Assembly: GCA_001829505.1 (NCBI GenBank) | Contig: MIBK01000068.1 | Coordinates: forward strand, 8,710 to 17,743 | Direction: 5' to 3' | Length of the DNA stretch: 9,034 bases | DNA from: Spirochaetes bacterium RBG_16_67_19 | GTDB taxonomy: Bacteria > Spirochaetota > Spirochaetia > SZUA-6 > DRHE01 | Shown: positions 1 through 6,624 of the stretch, piece by piece | How the letters are laid out: each line of letters begins with the position of its first letter | Numbering within the stretch: the stretch's first letter is position 1 | Program-made: the position numbers and the translations under genes | Notes under the pieces: generated by a model | Seen by the model: only the letters and a program-made list of their open reading frames with translations | Databases searched by the model: none | Told to the model about the DNA's origin: nothing

Positions 1-1847
1 ATGGCCTCCTGGACCGCTACCGGGGCCGCCTTCGTTCCGCCGGCAGGCGCATCGCCTGCTCGTGGCGCATCGCCATCTTTCTGCGCCTCCAGCGCGGCCA
101 GCGCATTCCGGAGGCGCTCGCCCAGGGCTTGGCTCTCCTCGGCGAAGCGCTCTTCCGGAATCTCCCGCAGGCGCGCCAGCTCCTCGCGCTCCGGCAGGGC
201 CAGCAGCTTTTCCAGACTGGTCCCGCGGACCAGCAGCTCCAAGCCCCGGGCCTGGAAGTCCAGGATCATCGCCAGCATCCCCTGCTGCTTGGCCAGGGAG
301 CAGGAGGCATCAACCTCGCTCATGGCGTTCTGCTGCAGATAGGCGTCGCGCACCAGGCGGCTGCACTCCAGCAGGAAGCGGTCGCCGGCCTGCAGGGCGT
401 CGGGGCCCACCAGCTGCACCACCTCCTGCAGCTCCGCCTCCCGGCCCAGCAGCCCCACCAGCCGTTCGCGCAGCAGGGCCCAGCCGGGACCGAGCTTCTC
501 CTTGTACCAGGCGGCCAGCGGCTCGTGGAACAGGGTGAAGCTGCGGTGCCAGTTGATGGCCGGGTAGTGGCGGCGGTGGGCCAGGGAGGAATCCAGGGCC
601 CACAGGGCGCCGGTGAAGCGCATGGTGGACTGGGTGACCGGCTCCGAGTAGTCGCCTCCCGGCGGGGACACCGCGCCGATGATCGTGACCGAGCCGCTGA
701 GGTCCCGCCCCAGGCACTCGGCCGCCCCGCCCCGCTCGTAGAAGGAAGCCAGGCGGGAGGCCAGGTAGGTGGGGTAGCCCTCTTCCCCCGGCATCTCCTC
801 CAGGCGGGAGGAGATCTCCCGCAGGGCCTCGGCCCAGCGGGAAGAGGAGTCCACCATGACCGCCGCCGCGTACCCCATGTCGCGGAAGTACTCGGCGATC
901 GTGGCCCCCACGTAGATGGAGGCCTCCCGGGCGGCCACGGGCATGTTGGAGGTGTTGACCACCAGGACGGTGCGGTCCATCAGGGGCCCGCCCGTGCGCG
1001 GATCGCGCAGCTCGGGGAACTCGCTCAAGACGTCGGTCATCTCATTGCCCCGCTCCCCGCAGCCCACGTACACGATCACGTCGGCGGTGGAGAACTTGGC
1101 CAGGGACTGCTCCAGCACGGTCTTGCCGGTGCCGAAGCCCCCCGGCAGGCAGGCGGTGCCGCCCAGGGCGATGGGGAAGAGGGTGTCCAGGATGCGCTGC
1201 CCGGTGACGAAGGGCTGGGCGAAGCCCAGCTTGCGCCGCACCGGCCGGGCCACCTTGGCCGGCCACTTCTGGGCCATGCTCCAAGCCGCGCCGCCCTCCA
1301 GCAGGACCACGGGTTCCAGCACGGAGTGCGCGCCCCCGCGCACCTCCCGGACCCTCCCACCCGCTCCCGGCGGCGCTAGGATGCGGTGGGTGAAGCCGGG
1401 GGTTTCCTGCACGGTGCCCAGTACGTCCCCCGGGCCCACCTCCTGCCCGGGGGCCACCGCTGGCTGGAACTCCCAGCGCCGCTCCAGCGGCAGGGGGGCG
1501 GCGCTCAGGCCGCGGCCGATGAAGTCCCCGCCGGTGCGGCGCAACTCGGCCAGCGGGCGCTGGATGCCGTCGAACACGCTGCCCAGCAGGCCCGGCCCCA
1601 GGCTCACCAGCAGCGACTCCCCGGTGCCGGCCACCGGCTCCCCGACGCACAGCCCCGAGGTGTCCTCGTAGGTCTGCACGTAGGCCGCCTCGCCGTCCAG
1701 GCGGATGATCTCGCCGGTCAGCCCGGCGTTGCCCACCCGCACGACCTCGTACATGCGGGCGCCCCGCATGCCGCGGGCGATGACCATCGGTCCGGTGATG
1801 CGGGAGATGGTCCCGCGAACCCCTGCTTGAGCTTCCTTGGTTTTCAT
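1..1847 (-). CDS. atpA: V/A-type ATPase catalytic subunit A (3' end outside window)
   Basis: Catalytic nucleotide-binding subunit of the soluble V1/A1 head; it alternates with subunit B and hydrolyses or makes ATP. The frame opens at ATG 1847 and runs 615 codons to the window edge without a stop. Visible motifs: P-loop GGFGTGKT at residues 236-243 (K242), [10 protein letters not shown] with catalytic Glu265, DSSSRWAEA at 333-341, [13 protein letters not shown] from 394, and HYPAINW further on. The insertion that separates A from F-type beta lies between the N-terminal barrel and the P-loop. The start ATG overlaps the atpF stop (ATGA) and has no Shine-Dalgarno, so it is probably translationally coupled. 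Oddities: the second P-loop residue is Gly where the family usually has Pro, and from about residue 590 there is an Ala/Gly/Pro-rich tail of at least 26 residues beyond the usual family end (about 580-590 aa). Confidence 0.96.
   Translation of the reverse strand, partial: MKTKEAQAGVRGTISRITGPMVIARGMRGARMYEVVRVGNAGLTGEIIRLDGEAAYVQTYEDTSGLCVGEPVAGTGESLLVSLGPGLLGSVFDGIQRPLAELRRTGGDFIGRGLSAAPLPLERRWEFQPAVAPGQEVGPGDVLGTVQETPGFTHRILAPPGAGGRVREVRGGAHSVLEPVVLLEGGAAWSMAQKWPAKVARPVRRKLGFAQPFVTGQRILDTLFPIALGGTACLPGGFGTGKTVLEQSLAKFSTADVIVYVGCGERGNEMTDVLSEFPELRDPRTGGPLMDRTVLVVNTSNMPVAAREASIYVGATIAEYFRDMGYAAAVMVDSSSRWAEALREISSRLEEMPGEEGYPTYLASRLASFYERGGAAECLGRDLSGSVTIIGAVSPPGGDYSEPVTQSTMRFTGALWALDSSLAHRRHYPAINWHRSFTLFHEPLAAWYKEKLGPGWALLRERLVGLLGREAELQEVVQLVGPDALQAGDRFLLECSRLVRDAYLQQNAMSEVDASCSLAKQQGMLAMILDFQARGLELLVRGTSLEKLLALPEREELARLREIPEERFAEESQALGERLRNALAALEAQKDGDAPRAGDAPAGGTKAAPVAVQEA
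43..74. repeat. Small palindrome and 11-bp direct repeat inside the atpA 3' tail
   Basis: Bases 43-59 form a perfect 7-bp inverted repeat with a 3-nt centre (GCAGGCG CAT CGCCTGC). The 11-mer GGCGCATCGCC occurs at 46-56 and again at 64-74, an 18-nt period. In the minus-strand atpA frame this encodes a two-unit hexapeptide-like repeat ([12 protein letters not shown]). It sits in the C-terminal extension that the family normally lacks. It could be simple low-complexity linker sequence or a small palindromic repeat inserted in frame. Confidence 0.6.
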
Positions 1848-2179
1848 AGTTGGATGTTGAGTTGATAGCCGACGGCGTGGCGGATGAGCTTCGCCACGTA
1901 ATCGTCCTCGAGGGCCTGCCCCTCGGGGACCCAGGCCAGCTCGATGCGGATCGGGATGAAAATCGGGCGGTTGCTGGCCAGCAGGCGCTCGCGCTCCGGG
2001 CCCTCCAGGTGGGCGAGCAGCGCCTCCTCCACGATCACCAGGCCGGCCTCCGCGTTCTCCGCGGCCTCCCGCAGGGCCAGGCGGGCGGCGGCCGGGTCCC
2101 GCACCCGCAGGACCTCCATGCCGGTCAGGGCGAAGCCCAGCGCCGCCTGTTCCCCCAGCACGGCCAGCACCCTAGGCAT
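1844..2179 (-). CDS. atpF: V/A-type ATPase subunit F
   Basis: 111-residue subunit of the central rotor stalk, which in this family sits with subunit D and contributes to torque transmission and regulation. The N-terminal half ([20 protein letters not shown]) has the family pattern of a Rossmann-like domain opening with a hydrophobic strand followed by G-x-x-x-x-G-F-x-L-x-G. A second hydrophobic strand ([11 protein letters not shown]) follows, then an R-P-I-F-I-P-I segment. Length matches the usual 100-110 aa. GGAG (minus strand, 2190-2187) lies 7 nt before the ATG. The start overlaps the atpC stop by 8 nt, and the stop overlaps the atpA start as ATGA. Order between C and A matches the known V/A operon. 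Confidence 0.92.
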   Translation of the reverse strand: MPRVLAVLGEQAALGFALTGMEVLRVRDPAAARLALREAAENAEAGLVIVEEALLAHLEGPERERLLASNRPIFIPIRIELAWVPEGQALEDDYVAKLIRHAVGYQLNIQL

Positions 2180-3227
2180 ACAGCAGCTCCTCGCGGATCA
2201 CCCCGGCCGGTTGGCGGTAGCTTCGCCCGCGCAGCAACAGGCGCAGGTTCAGGTACTCGCTGTACTTGCGCCACATGAAGCCCAGCGGCACCCCGATGCC
2301 CAGGGGATCCGTGCGGAAGAGGCGGCAGCCGGCCCGGATCAGCACCACCTCCAGGAAACGCTCCATCACCCCCAGGTTGCCGGCCAGGCCGAAGGCCAGG
2401 ATGCCCTTCTCGATGCCCGCGGCGAAATAACTGGCCTCCAGCGCCTCGAAAGCCTCGACCATGCTGGCGGCCTGCCCCAGCGCCTTGAACACCGCGGGGG
2501 CGAGCTTTCCGCCGGCCAGGGCCCGGAAGTCGGGGACCGACTCGCCGTGCATCCGGTGGCGCACGCCATCCAGGGCCGCCTTCACATTGGCCAGATCGAT
2601 CTGCATCCGCAGGATCTCCCGCACCAGGCCTGAGTCGGGGTCCCGGCCTCCGGCCTGCTCCAGGGCCCAGCCGAAGTAGGCATCGTTCACCGCCATCTCC
2701 AGCTCCGGCAGGTCGGGGTGCGCACCGGCGGAGCGCAGCAGCACGCGCACCCTGGCGGTGAAAGGGTAGCCCCAGGTGGCCAGCAGTGCGGCCATCGCCT
2801 CCAGGCCCGGCTGCGCGGCCAGCTCCGCCAGCTGGGGCTCGCTGGCCTCCCCGAAGGGCAGCAGGGCCTCCACGATTTCCCTCGGCTCGGCCGCGGTCAG
2901 CTTGCCGCGCAGCACGGCCAGCAGGTTGGCCGCGTCCCACTGGCCGGCCTGTACGCCCAGAAGCAGCCGCGCCTGCCCTGGTGCCATGGCCCGCAGGCGG
3001 GCGAAGGTCGCGCTCAAGTGCCGGCCCAGCGCGCTCTCGATGGCCGGCAGGCCGTGGCCCACGGTCATGGCTTCGGCCAGCTCGCGCCGGTAGGCCGTGC
3101 CGTGCAGCAGATCCAGGACCGCCTCCTCCCCATCGGCTGCCAGGAGGCGCTCGTAGTCCGGGGGGCGCAGCAGCTGGGTGCTGAGGGCCCGGACCCGGGC
3201 GTTCAAATAGTCGTACTCAGCCCTCAC
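2172..3227 (-). CDS. atpC: V/A-type ATPase subunit C (d-type rotor adaptor)
   Basis: 351 residues, equivalent to eukaryotic subunit d. In this family it is the funnel-shaped adaptor on top of the membrane c-ring that receives the D/F stalk. Evidence: N-terminal DYLNARVRAL motif, an all-alpha composition, the repeated-helix layout with a mid-protein R-M-Q-I-D-L-A-N-V-K segment, and the characteristic C-terminus LGIGVPLGFMWRKYSEYLNL, then an LLLRGR segment and IREEL near the end. Length is slightly above the usual 320-350. The start is GTG at 3227, with GGAG (3238-3235) 7 nt upstream. It overlaps the atpE stop by 11 nt. No transmembrane segment is evident, as expected for a peripheral subunit. 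Confidence 0.93.
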   Translation of the reverse strand: MRAEYDYLNARVRALSTQLLRPPDYERLLAADGEEAVLDLLHGTAYRRELAEAMTVGHGLPAIESALGRHLSATFARLRAMAPGQARLLLGVQAGQWDAANLLAVLRGKLTAAEPREIVEALLPFGEASEPQLAELAAQPGLEAMAALLATWGYPFTARVRVLLRSAGAHPDLPELEMAVNDAYFGWALEQAGGRDPDSGLVREILRMQIDLANVKAALDGVRHRMHGESVPDFRALAGGKLAPAVFKALGQAASMVEAFEALEASYFAAGIEKGILAFGLAGNLGVMERFLEVVLIRAGCRLFRTDPLGIGVPLGFMWRKYSEYLNLRLLLRGRSYRQPAGVIREELLYA

Positions 3228-3846
3228 GGCCCGTCTCCGCGTCCGGCCCAGCGGCCTGGCCCGCTGGCGCGAACAGGAGGCGGGCCACCTCCCGCTCCAT
3301 GGAGCGCGCAGCCTCCTGCAGCCGGGTGGCCAGGCTGTTGTCCACCCGCCGGTCCCGGGCCACGGCCAACACCGTCCCCGGCCGGTCGCCCTCGGCGTGC
3401 ACCGCCTGCGGCAAGCCCAGCCGGCTCACCAGCGCGCGGGCCAGCGCCAGGTCCGGGCCGGCCACCCGCAGCTCCCCTTCCCCGCCGAGGGCCTTGGCGG
3501 CCTCCCGCAGCAGCGCCGCCAGCAGCGCCTCGTAGCCGGGGGAGGAACAGCGCTCGGCCAACCGCCGCTCGGCCAGTTGAAAAGCCCGCTGGATCCACTC
3601 CCGCCGCACGGTCAGCAAAGCGGTGCGCGCCTCGAGGCGGGATTCGCCCAGGATGCGGTCCTGGTCCACCCCCAGCCTGCGCTCCAGTTGGCGGCGGGCC
3701 TCCTCCTCCAGTCCGCGGATCCCGGCCAGCGCCCGCTCCCGGACGGCCGCGGCCTGGGCCCGGCCCTCCGCCAGGATGCGCTCCCGTTCGGCCTCCGCCT
3801 GCGCCTGGATGTCGTCCAGCAGGACGCGGGTTTCCTCTTCCACCAC
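3217..3846 (-). CDS. atpE: V/A-type ATPase peripheral-stalk subunit E
   Basis: 209 residues. Subunit E pairs with the G/H subunit to form the peripheral stalk (stator) linking the A3B3 head to subunit I. Residues 1 to about 75 are charged Glu/Arg/Ala heptad-like sequence (long helix, coiled coil). The C-terminal half is globular and carries the family region V-D-N-S-L-A-T-R-L near residue 168, followed by RSMEREVARLLF. The last 18 or so residues are an Ala/Gly/Pro-rich tail overlapping the next gene. The start is GTG 3846 or the adjacent GTG 3843. The c-subunit stop (3858-3856) lies in the same frame, so no longer start is possible. No clear Shine-Dalgarno is seen in the 9-nt gap. Confidence 0.9.
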   Translation of the reverse strand: MVEEETRVLLDDIQAQAEAERERILAEGRAQAAAVRERALAGIRGLEEEARRQLERRLGVDQDRILGESRLEARTALLTVRREWIQRAFQLAERRLAERCSSPGYEALLAALLREAAKALGGEGELRVAGPDLALARALVSRLGLPQAVHAEGDRPGTVLAVARDRRVDNSLATRLQEAARSMEREVARLLFAPAGQAAGPDAETGREG

Positions 3847-3855
3847 CGCAGCGGC

Positions 3856-4203
3856 TCAGAGAGTGAATACGATCACGATGGCGATGACGAATCCCAGGAT
3901 GACCATCGTTTCGGGGATGGCCACCAGCAGAATGATGTTGCCGGCGGTTTCCGGTTTCTCGGCGATGGTGCCCGCCCCCGCCGCGCCGATGCGGCCCTGG
4001 GCCAGGGCGGTGGCCAGCGCCGTCAGGCCCACGGACAGCCCCGCCCCGAGGGCGATCAGGCCGGTAGCCAGGGGATTGCGGGCCGGAGCTTGACCGGCCG
4101 CGCCCTCGGCGGGCACGGCGGGCTCCTGCGCCGAGGCCAATCCCGCGGCCAGCACCGACAGCAGCACGGCGACGAGCAGGGCCAGAGCGAACCTTGCTTT
4201 CAT
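3856..4203 (-). CDS. atpK: V/A-type ATPase proteolipid (c-ring) subunit with signal peptide
   Basis: 115 residues; the ion-binding subunit that forms the rotating membrane ring (called K in Enterococcus ntp, L in Thermus). Residues 1-25 look like a cleavable signal peptide (MKAR, hydrophobic core, A-S-A before Gln26). An Ala/Pro/Gly linker to about residue 43 follows, then two membrane helices. Helix 1 is Gly-rich (about 47-78) and contains Gln69; helix 2 (about 89-115) carries the ion-binding Glu98 in AIPETMVILG. It is thus a two-helix c subunit, not the four-helix duplicated form. The Gln69/Glu98/Thr99 set resembles Na+ ligands in Na+ F-type c rings, but I recall the H+-pumping Thermus subunit having the same set, so the ion is unresolved. 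The start overlaps the atpI stop (ATGA) and has a perfect AGGAGGTG site. Confidence 0.93.
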   Translation of the reverse strand: MKARFALALLVAVLLSVLAAGLASAQEPAVPAEGAAGQAPARNPLATGLIALGAGLSVGLTALATALAQGRIGAAGAGTIAEKPETAGNIILLVAIPETMVILGFVIAIVIVFTL

Positions 4204-6194
4204 GCGAATTCACCTCCTATTTTGCGGAACGGTTTGAACCTCTTGCCTCCGGTGAGCAGGAACTTGGAGAAGAACTCCACGTACTGCAGGCGCAGGCCCT
4301 GGATGGTGGGATCGATGGTCCCCAGCACCAGGTTCAGGGAGTGGACCAGGACGACCACGACCACGGCCAGCACCGCATTGTCCATCAGCCGGGCCAGGAT
4401 GCTGGCCAGCAGGGCCAGGACCACGGAGGCCATGCCGATGGCCATGATCCGGGCGTAGGAAAGGATGTTGCCGACCGCGCCCAGGACCTCGATGGGCAGC
4501 ATCAGGCCGTGGGCCGGATGGTGCACCGTCTGCACGGCCATGAGCGCCAGGAAGGCGGCCGCCGCCCCCAGCCCCAGCCAGGTGAACACCGGCGGCAGGA
4601 CCCCGGCCAGGCGTCCCACGAAAAAAGCCAGCATGAAGATGCCGGCGATGCGGGCCAGGTTGCCCACCGCCAGGTCCCGGTCCCCGAACCGGCGGGCATT
4701 GACCACGCCGAGCACCAGGCCGAAGACGATCTGCAGCGCCCCGACCCCCACGGCCAGCCCCAGGTAGCTCAGGATGGCCCCGGCGAGGTGGGCGCTTCCC
4801 ACCGGAAAGCGCTCGCGCCAGAGAGGCCGCAGGCCCAGCTCGTGGCCCAGCGAGCCGAACAGCTCCCCGAACACCACGCCGAAGGCGATGGTGAAGAAGG
4901 CGCAGGCTCCCAGCACGACGGCCAGGCGCCGGACCAGGCGGGCTTTGGCCGGCCGGCTGCTCCCCCCCATGGCGCGCTTTCGCCGCGAACCCAGCAGCCA
5001 GAGCAGCGCGGCCCCCACGGCCAGGATGGCCCCGTAGCCGATGTCCCCCAGCATGAGCCCGAACATGGGCGGAAAGAAGGTGGCCACGAACTTGGTGGGG
5101 TCCACGGAGCCGTACTGGGGCAGGGGCAGCAGGGACAGCAACGGCTCGAAGGCCCCGATGGGCCGGGGATTGTCCAGCAGCACGGGAGGGTGGCCCATGC
5201 TGCGGGCGCGCACCGGGCGCAGCACCACCGCCGGCCCAGCCTGCTCCCGCAGCCGGGCCGCCAGCGCTTCCTGCCCGCCGGTGACCAGCCAGCCCCGCAC
5301 CAGGAAGGCGTAGTCGGTGCGGGCGAACTTGCCGTAGGCCTCGTAGCGGGCCAGCAGGTCCCGGCAGGCGTCGCGCATGGCCAGCAGCTGCAGGCCGTTC
5401 TCCTCGAAGAATCGCCGGGACTGGGCGGCCAGGGCCTCCTGCTTGCTGCGCAGCCCCGACAGGTCCGCTTCCAGCGCGGCCAGGGCCTGCTCGAAGGGCT
5501 TGCCGCGCAGGTAGCGCGGCAGGGCCATGGGGCTGATGCCGGAGCGGCCCAGGAACTCGCGCACCTCGGGGTCCCGCTCCCGGGGAAAGCCGACCAGGGC
5601 GGCCACCCGCTCGCCGCGCAGGCTGGACTGGAAGTAGCGGAAGCGCCCCGCGGTCAGGGCGCTCATCTCCTTTTCCAGCAGGGCGGCCGAGAGGTGGGGC
5701 TGCTTCTCGAAGACCACGCCGACGAACTCCAGCTCCGGCGGCAGAAGGTGGCCTTCCACCAGGGGCGCCAGGGCCACGGTCACCTCTTCGTATACCGACA
5801 GGGCCTGCAGGTCGTCGGCCAGATTGCGCTCCCGGCGCACCAGGGCGCGCACCCTGGAGTGCAGGATGCGGGCCGCGGAAGCCAGGGTCGCCGGCGGCTG
5901 GCTCTCCCACTTGCGGTATTCGGCGGCCAACAGCGGCGAGCCGGCCAGGGCCTTGGCCGAGGGCAGGCGGGCCACCGCCTCCTCCAGCAGCCGCAGCACC
6001 TCCTCGAGGGACTGCCGGTCGCGGGCCTGGGCCTCCGTGAGGCGGATGCGGCGCAGGTTGGCCTCCTGGGATTGCTCCTCCAGCAGGGGGATCTCCTCGA
6101 TGTGCAGGGAGCCGGCCTCCTGGATGGCCATCACGGTCCGGTCGAACAGGCGCAGCGGACCGGCGATCTCCACGCCGGCCATCGGGGTGATCAT
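4200..6194 (-). CDS. atpI: V/A-type ATPase subunit I (membrane stator, a-type)
   Basis: 664 residues; the stator subunit holding the ion half-channels against the c-ring. Residues 1 to about 360 are a soluble, helix-rich cytoplasmic arm that contacts the peripheral stalks. Residues from about 368 on are membrane, about eight helices. Family motifs: FFPPMFGLMLGDIGYGAIL at about 373-391, EVLGAVGNILSYARIMAIG with the expected essential Arg582, and HSLNLVLGTIDPTIQGLRL leading into YVEFFSKF near the C-terminus. Length matches the family (630-700). It starts at ATG 6194, overlapping the upstream stop as ATGA; a second in-frame ATG (Met5) is possible. Upstream Shine-Dalgarno is weak, so coupling is likely. 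The last codons carry the ribosome-binding site of the c subunit. Confidence 0.96.
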   Translation of the reverse strand: MITPMAGVEIAGPLRLFDRTVMAIQEAGSLHIEEIPLLEEQSQEANLRRIRLTEAQARDRQSLEEVLRLLEEAVARLPSAKALAGSPLLAAEYRKWESQPPATLASAARILHSRVRALVRRERNLADDLQALSVYEEVTVALAPLVEGHLLPPELEFVGVVFEKQPHLSAALLEKEMSALTAGRFRYFQSSLRGERVAALVGFPRERDPEVREFLGRSGISPMALPRYLRGKPFEQALAALEADLSGLRSKQEALAAQSRRFFEENGLQLLAMRDACRDLLARYEAYGKFARTDYAFLVRGWLVTGGQEALAARLREQAGPAVVLRPVRARSMGHPPVLLDNPRPIGAFEPLLSLLPLPQYGSVDPTKFVATFFPPMFGLMLGDIGYGAILAVGAALLWLLGSRRKRAMGGSSRPAKARLVRRLAVVLGACAFFTIAFGVVFGELFGSLGHELGLRPLWRERFPVGSAHLAGAILSYLGLAVGVGALQIVFGLVLGVVNARRFGDRDLAVGNLARIAGIFMLAFFVGRLAGVLPPVFTWLGLGAAAAFLALMAVQTVHHPAHGLMLPIEVLGAVGNILSYARIMAIGMASVVLALLASILARLMDNAVLAVVVVVLVHSLNLVLGTIDPTIQGLRLQYVEFFSKFLLTGGKRFKPFRKIGGEFA
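4211..4218 (-). promoter_or_regulatory. Strong Shine-Dalgarno for the c-ring subunit
   Basis: The minus strand reads AGGAGGTG at 4218-4211, 7 nt before the ATG at 4203. It is a full-length match to the anti-Shine-Dalgarno and lies inside the last codons of atpI (encoding I-G-G-E). It is the strongest site among the seven ATPase genes seen here, consistent with the need for many c subunits per complex. Confidence 0.85.
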
Positions 6195-6520
6195 CCGTCC
6201 ACCGCCCAGACCTTCGCTACGATGGCCGCCGCCGCCTTCTCCAGATTCGCCTCGGCCCTGCGAGCCAGCTCTTCCGGCTCCCGCCCGCCGGCGGGCAGGC
6301 CGTCCTGGAGCCGGGCGACCTCCTCCTGGTGCCGGCGCTCCATGGCCAGCGGCAGCTCTTCCCGGGCCCGGCGGAGCTCCTCCTCGGCCTCGCGCTCCGC
6401 GGCGCGCACCTCCGCCGCGGCCTGCTCCCGGGCCTGCGCCAGCATCCGCCGGCAGCGGTCCTCCAGCTCCTGGATGACGGGAATCATGGACTGTTCGGTC
6501 GGAATTTGCGCTTTGCGCAT
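6191..6520 (-). CDS. V/A-type ATPase peripheral-stalk subunit G/H
   Basis: 109 residues, nearly all predicted helix: Glu/Arg/Ala/Gln-rich with long coiled-coil character from about residue 17 to 75. Position as first gene before atpI, small size and composition fit the stalk partner of subunit E (called G in Thermus, H in archaea). Identity rests on composition and context, because this subunit has little sequence conservation. The start is ATG 6520 or ATG 6487 (Met12, MIPVIQELEDRC), which begins closer to the usual family start. Neither has a recognisable Shine-Dalgarno. A promoter-like pair ends only a few bases before 6520, so the mRNA may be leaderless. The stop overlaps atpI as ATGA. Confidence 0.85.
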   Translation of the reverse strand: MRKAQIPTEQSMIPVIQELEDRCRRMLAQAREQAAAEVRAAEREAEEELRRAREELPLAMERRHQEEVARLQDGLPAGGREPEELARRAEANLEKAAAAIVAKVWAVDG

Positions 6521-6549
6521 CCGCTAGAATGAATACTAGTCCCTAGCGG
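6521..6549. repeat. Inverted repeat with CTAG cores in the divergent region
   Basis: CCGCTAG at 6521-6527 is mirrored by CTAGCGG at 6543-6549 (7-bp arms, 15-nt centre). The centre contains a third CTAG within the palindrome ACTAGT (6535-6540). It overlaps the proposed -10 and start of the ATPase transcript and lies between two divergent genes, so it is placed like an operator. No regulator gene is visible nearby. It could also be an mRNA hairpin at the 5' end of the ATPase transcript. Confidence 0.45.
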
Positions 6550-6558
6550 GGAGGTCAA
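6530..6558 (-). promoter_or_regulatory. Candidate sigma70-type promoter for the ATPase operon
   Basis: The minus strand reads TTGACC (6558-6553) as a -35 with 5 of 6 consensus bases, a 17-nt spacer, then TATTCA (6535-6530) as a -10 with only 3 of 6. Predicted transcription start is near 6522-6524, just 2-4 nt before the ATG at 6520. The -35 and spacing are good and the -10 is weak. Confidence 0.4.
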
Positions 6559-6565
6559 GAATTTC

Positions 6566-6581
6566 CGCCCCCGACGGGGCG
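6566..6581 (+). promoter_or_regulatory. GC-rich hairpin upstream of hppA
   Basis: CGCCCC (6566-6571) pairs with GGGGCG (6576-6581) around a CGAC loop. A smaller 4-bp stem (GCCG/CGGC, 6590-6601) follows before the ribosome-binding site. No T-run follows, so this is not a typical intrinsic terminator. It is probably untranslated leader structure if hppA transcription starts further upstream. A weak -10-like TAGAAT occurs at 6525-6530 on the plus strand, without a convincing -35. Confidence 0.3.
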
Positions 6582-6624
6582 CGTTGTTGGCCGAAACCGG
6601 CGGACTTCATTACTATTGGAGGAA

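Noticed and set aside
129..1379. Plus-strand open frame opposite atpA
   Set aside because: Same shadow effect; the minus strand encodes subunit A with all catalytic motifs intact.
1042..1650. Minus-strand open frame in another register within atpA
   Set aside because: It is an Arg/Gly/Ala/Pro-rich alternative frame without motifs. The atpA frame is continuous through this region, so there is no frameshift.
1844..6520. F-type ATP synthase operon
   Set aside because: Subunit A insertion region, the large atpI with YARIMAIG, and C (d-type) and F subunits are specific to V/A-type enzymes.
4194..6527. Long plus-strand open frame (777 codons) opposite atpI
   Set aside because: It is antisense to a strongly recognisable atpI, is dominated by Gln, His, Gly and Ala without any domain, and is the expected shadow of high-GC third positions.
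6521..6624. Intrinsic terminator between the two operons
   Set aside because: The genes diverge, so no terminator is expected, and neither hairpin is followed by a T-run.
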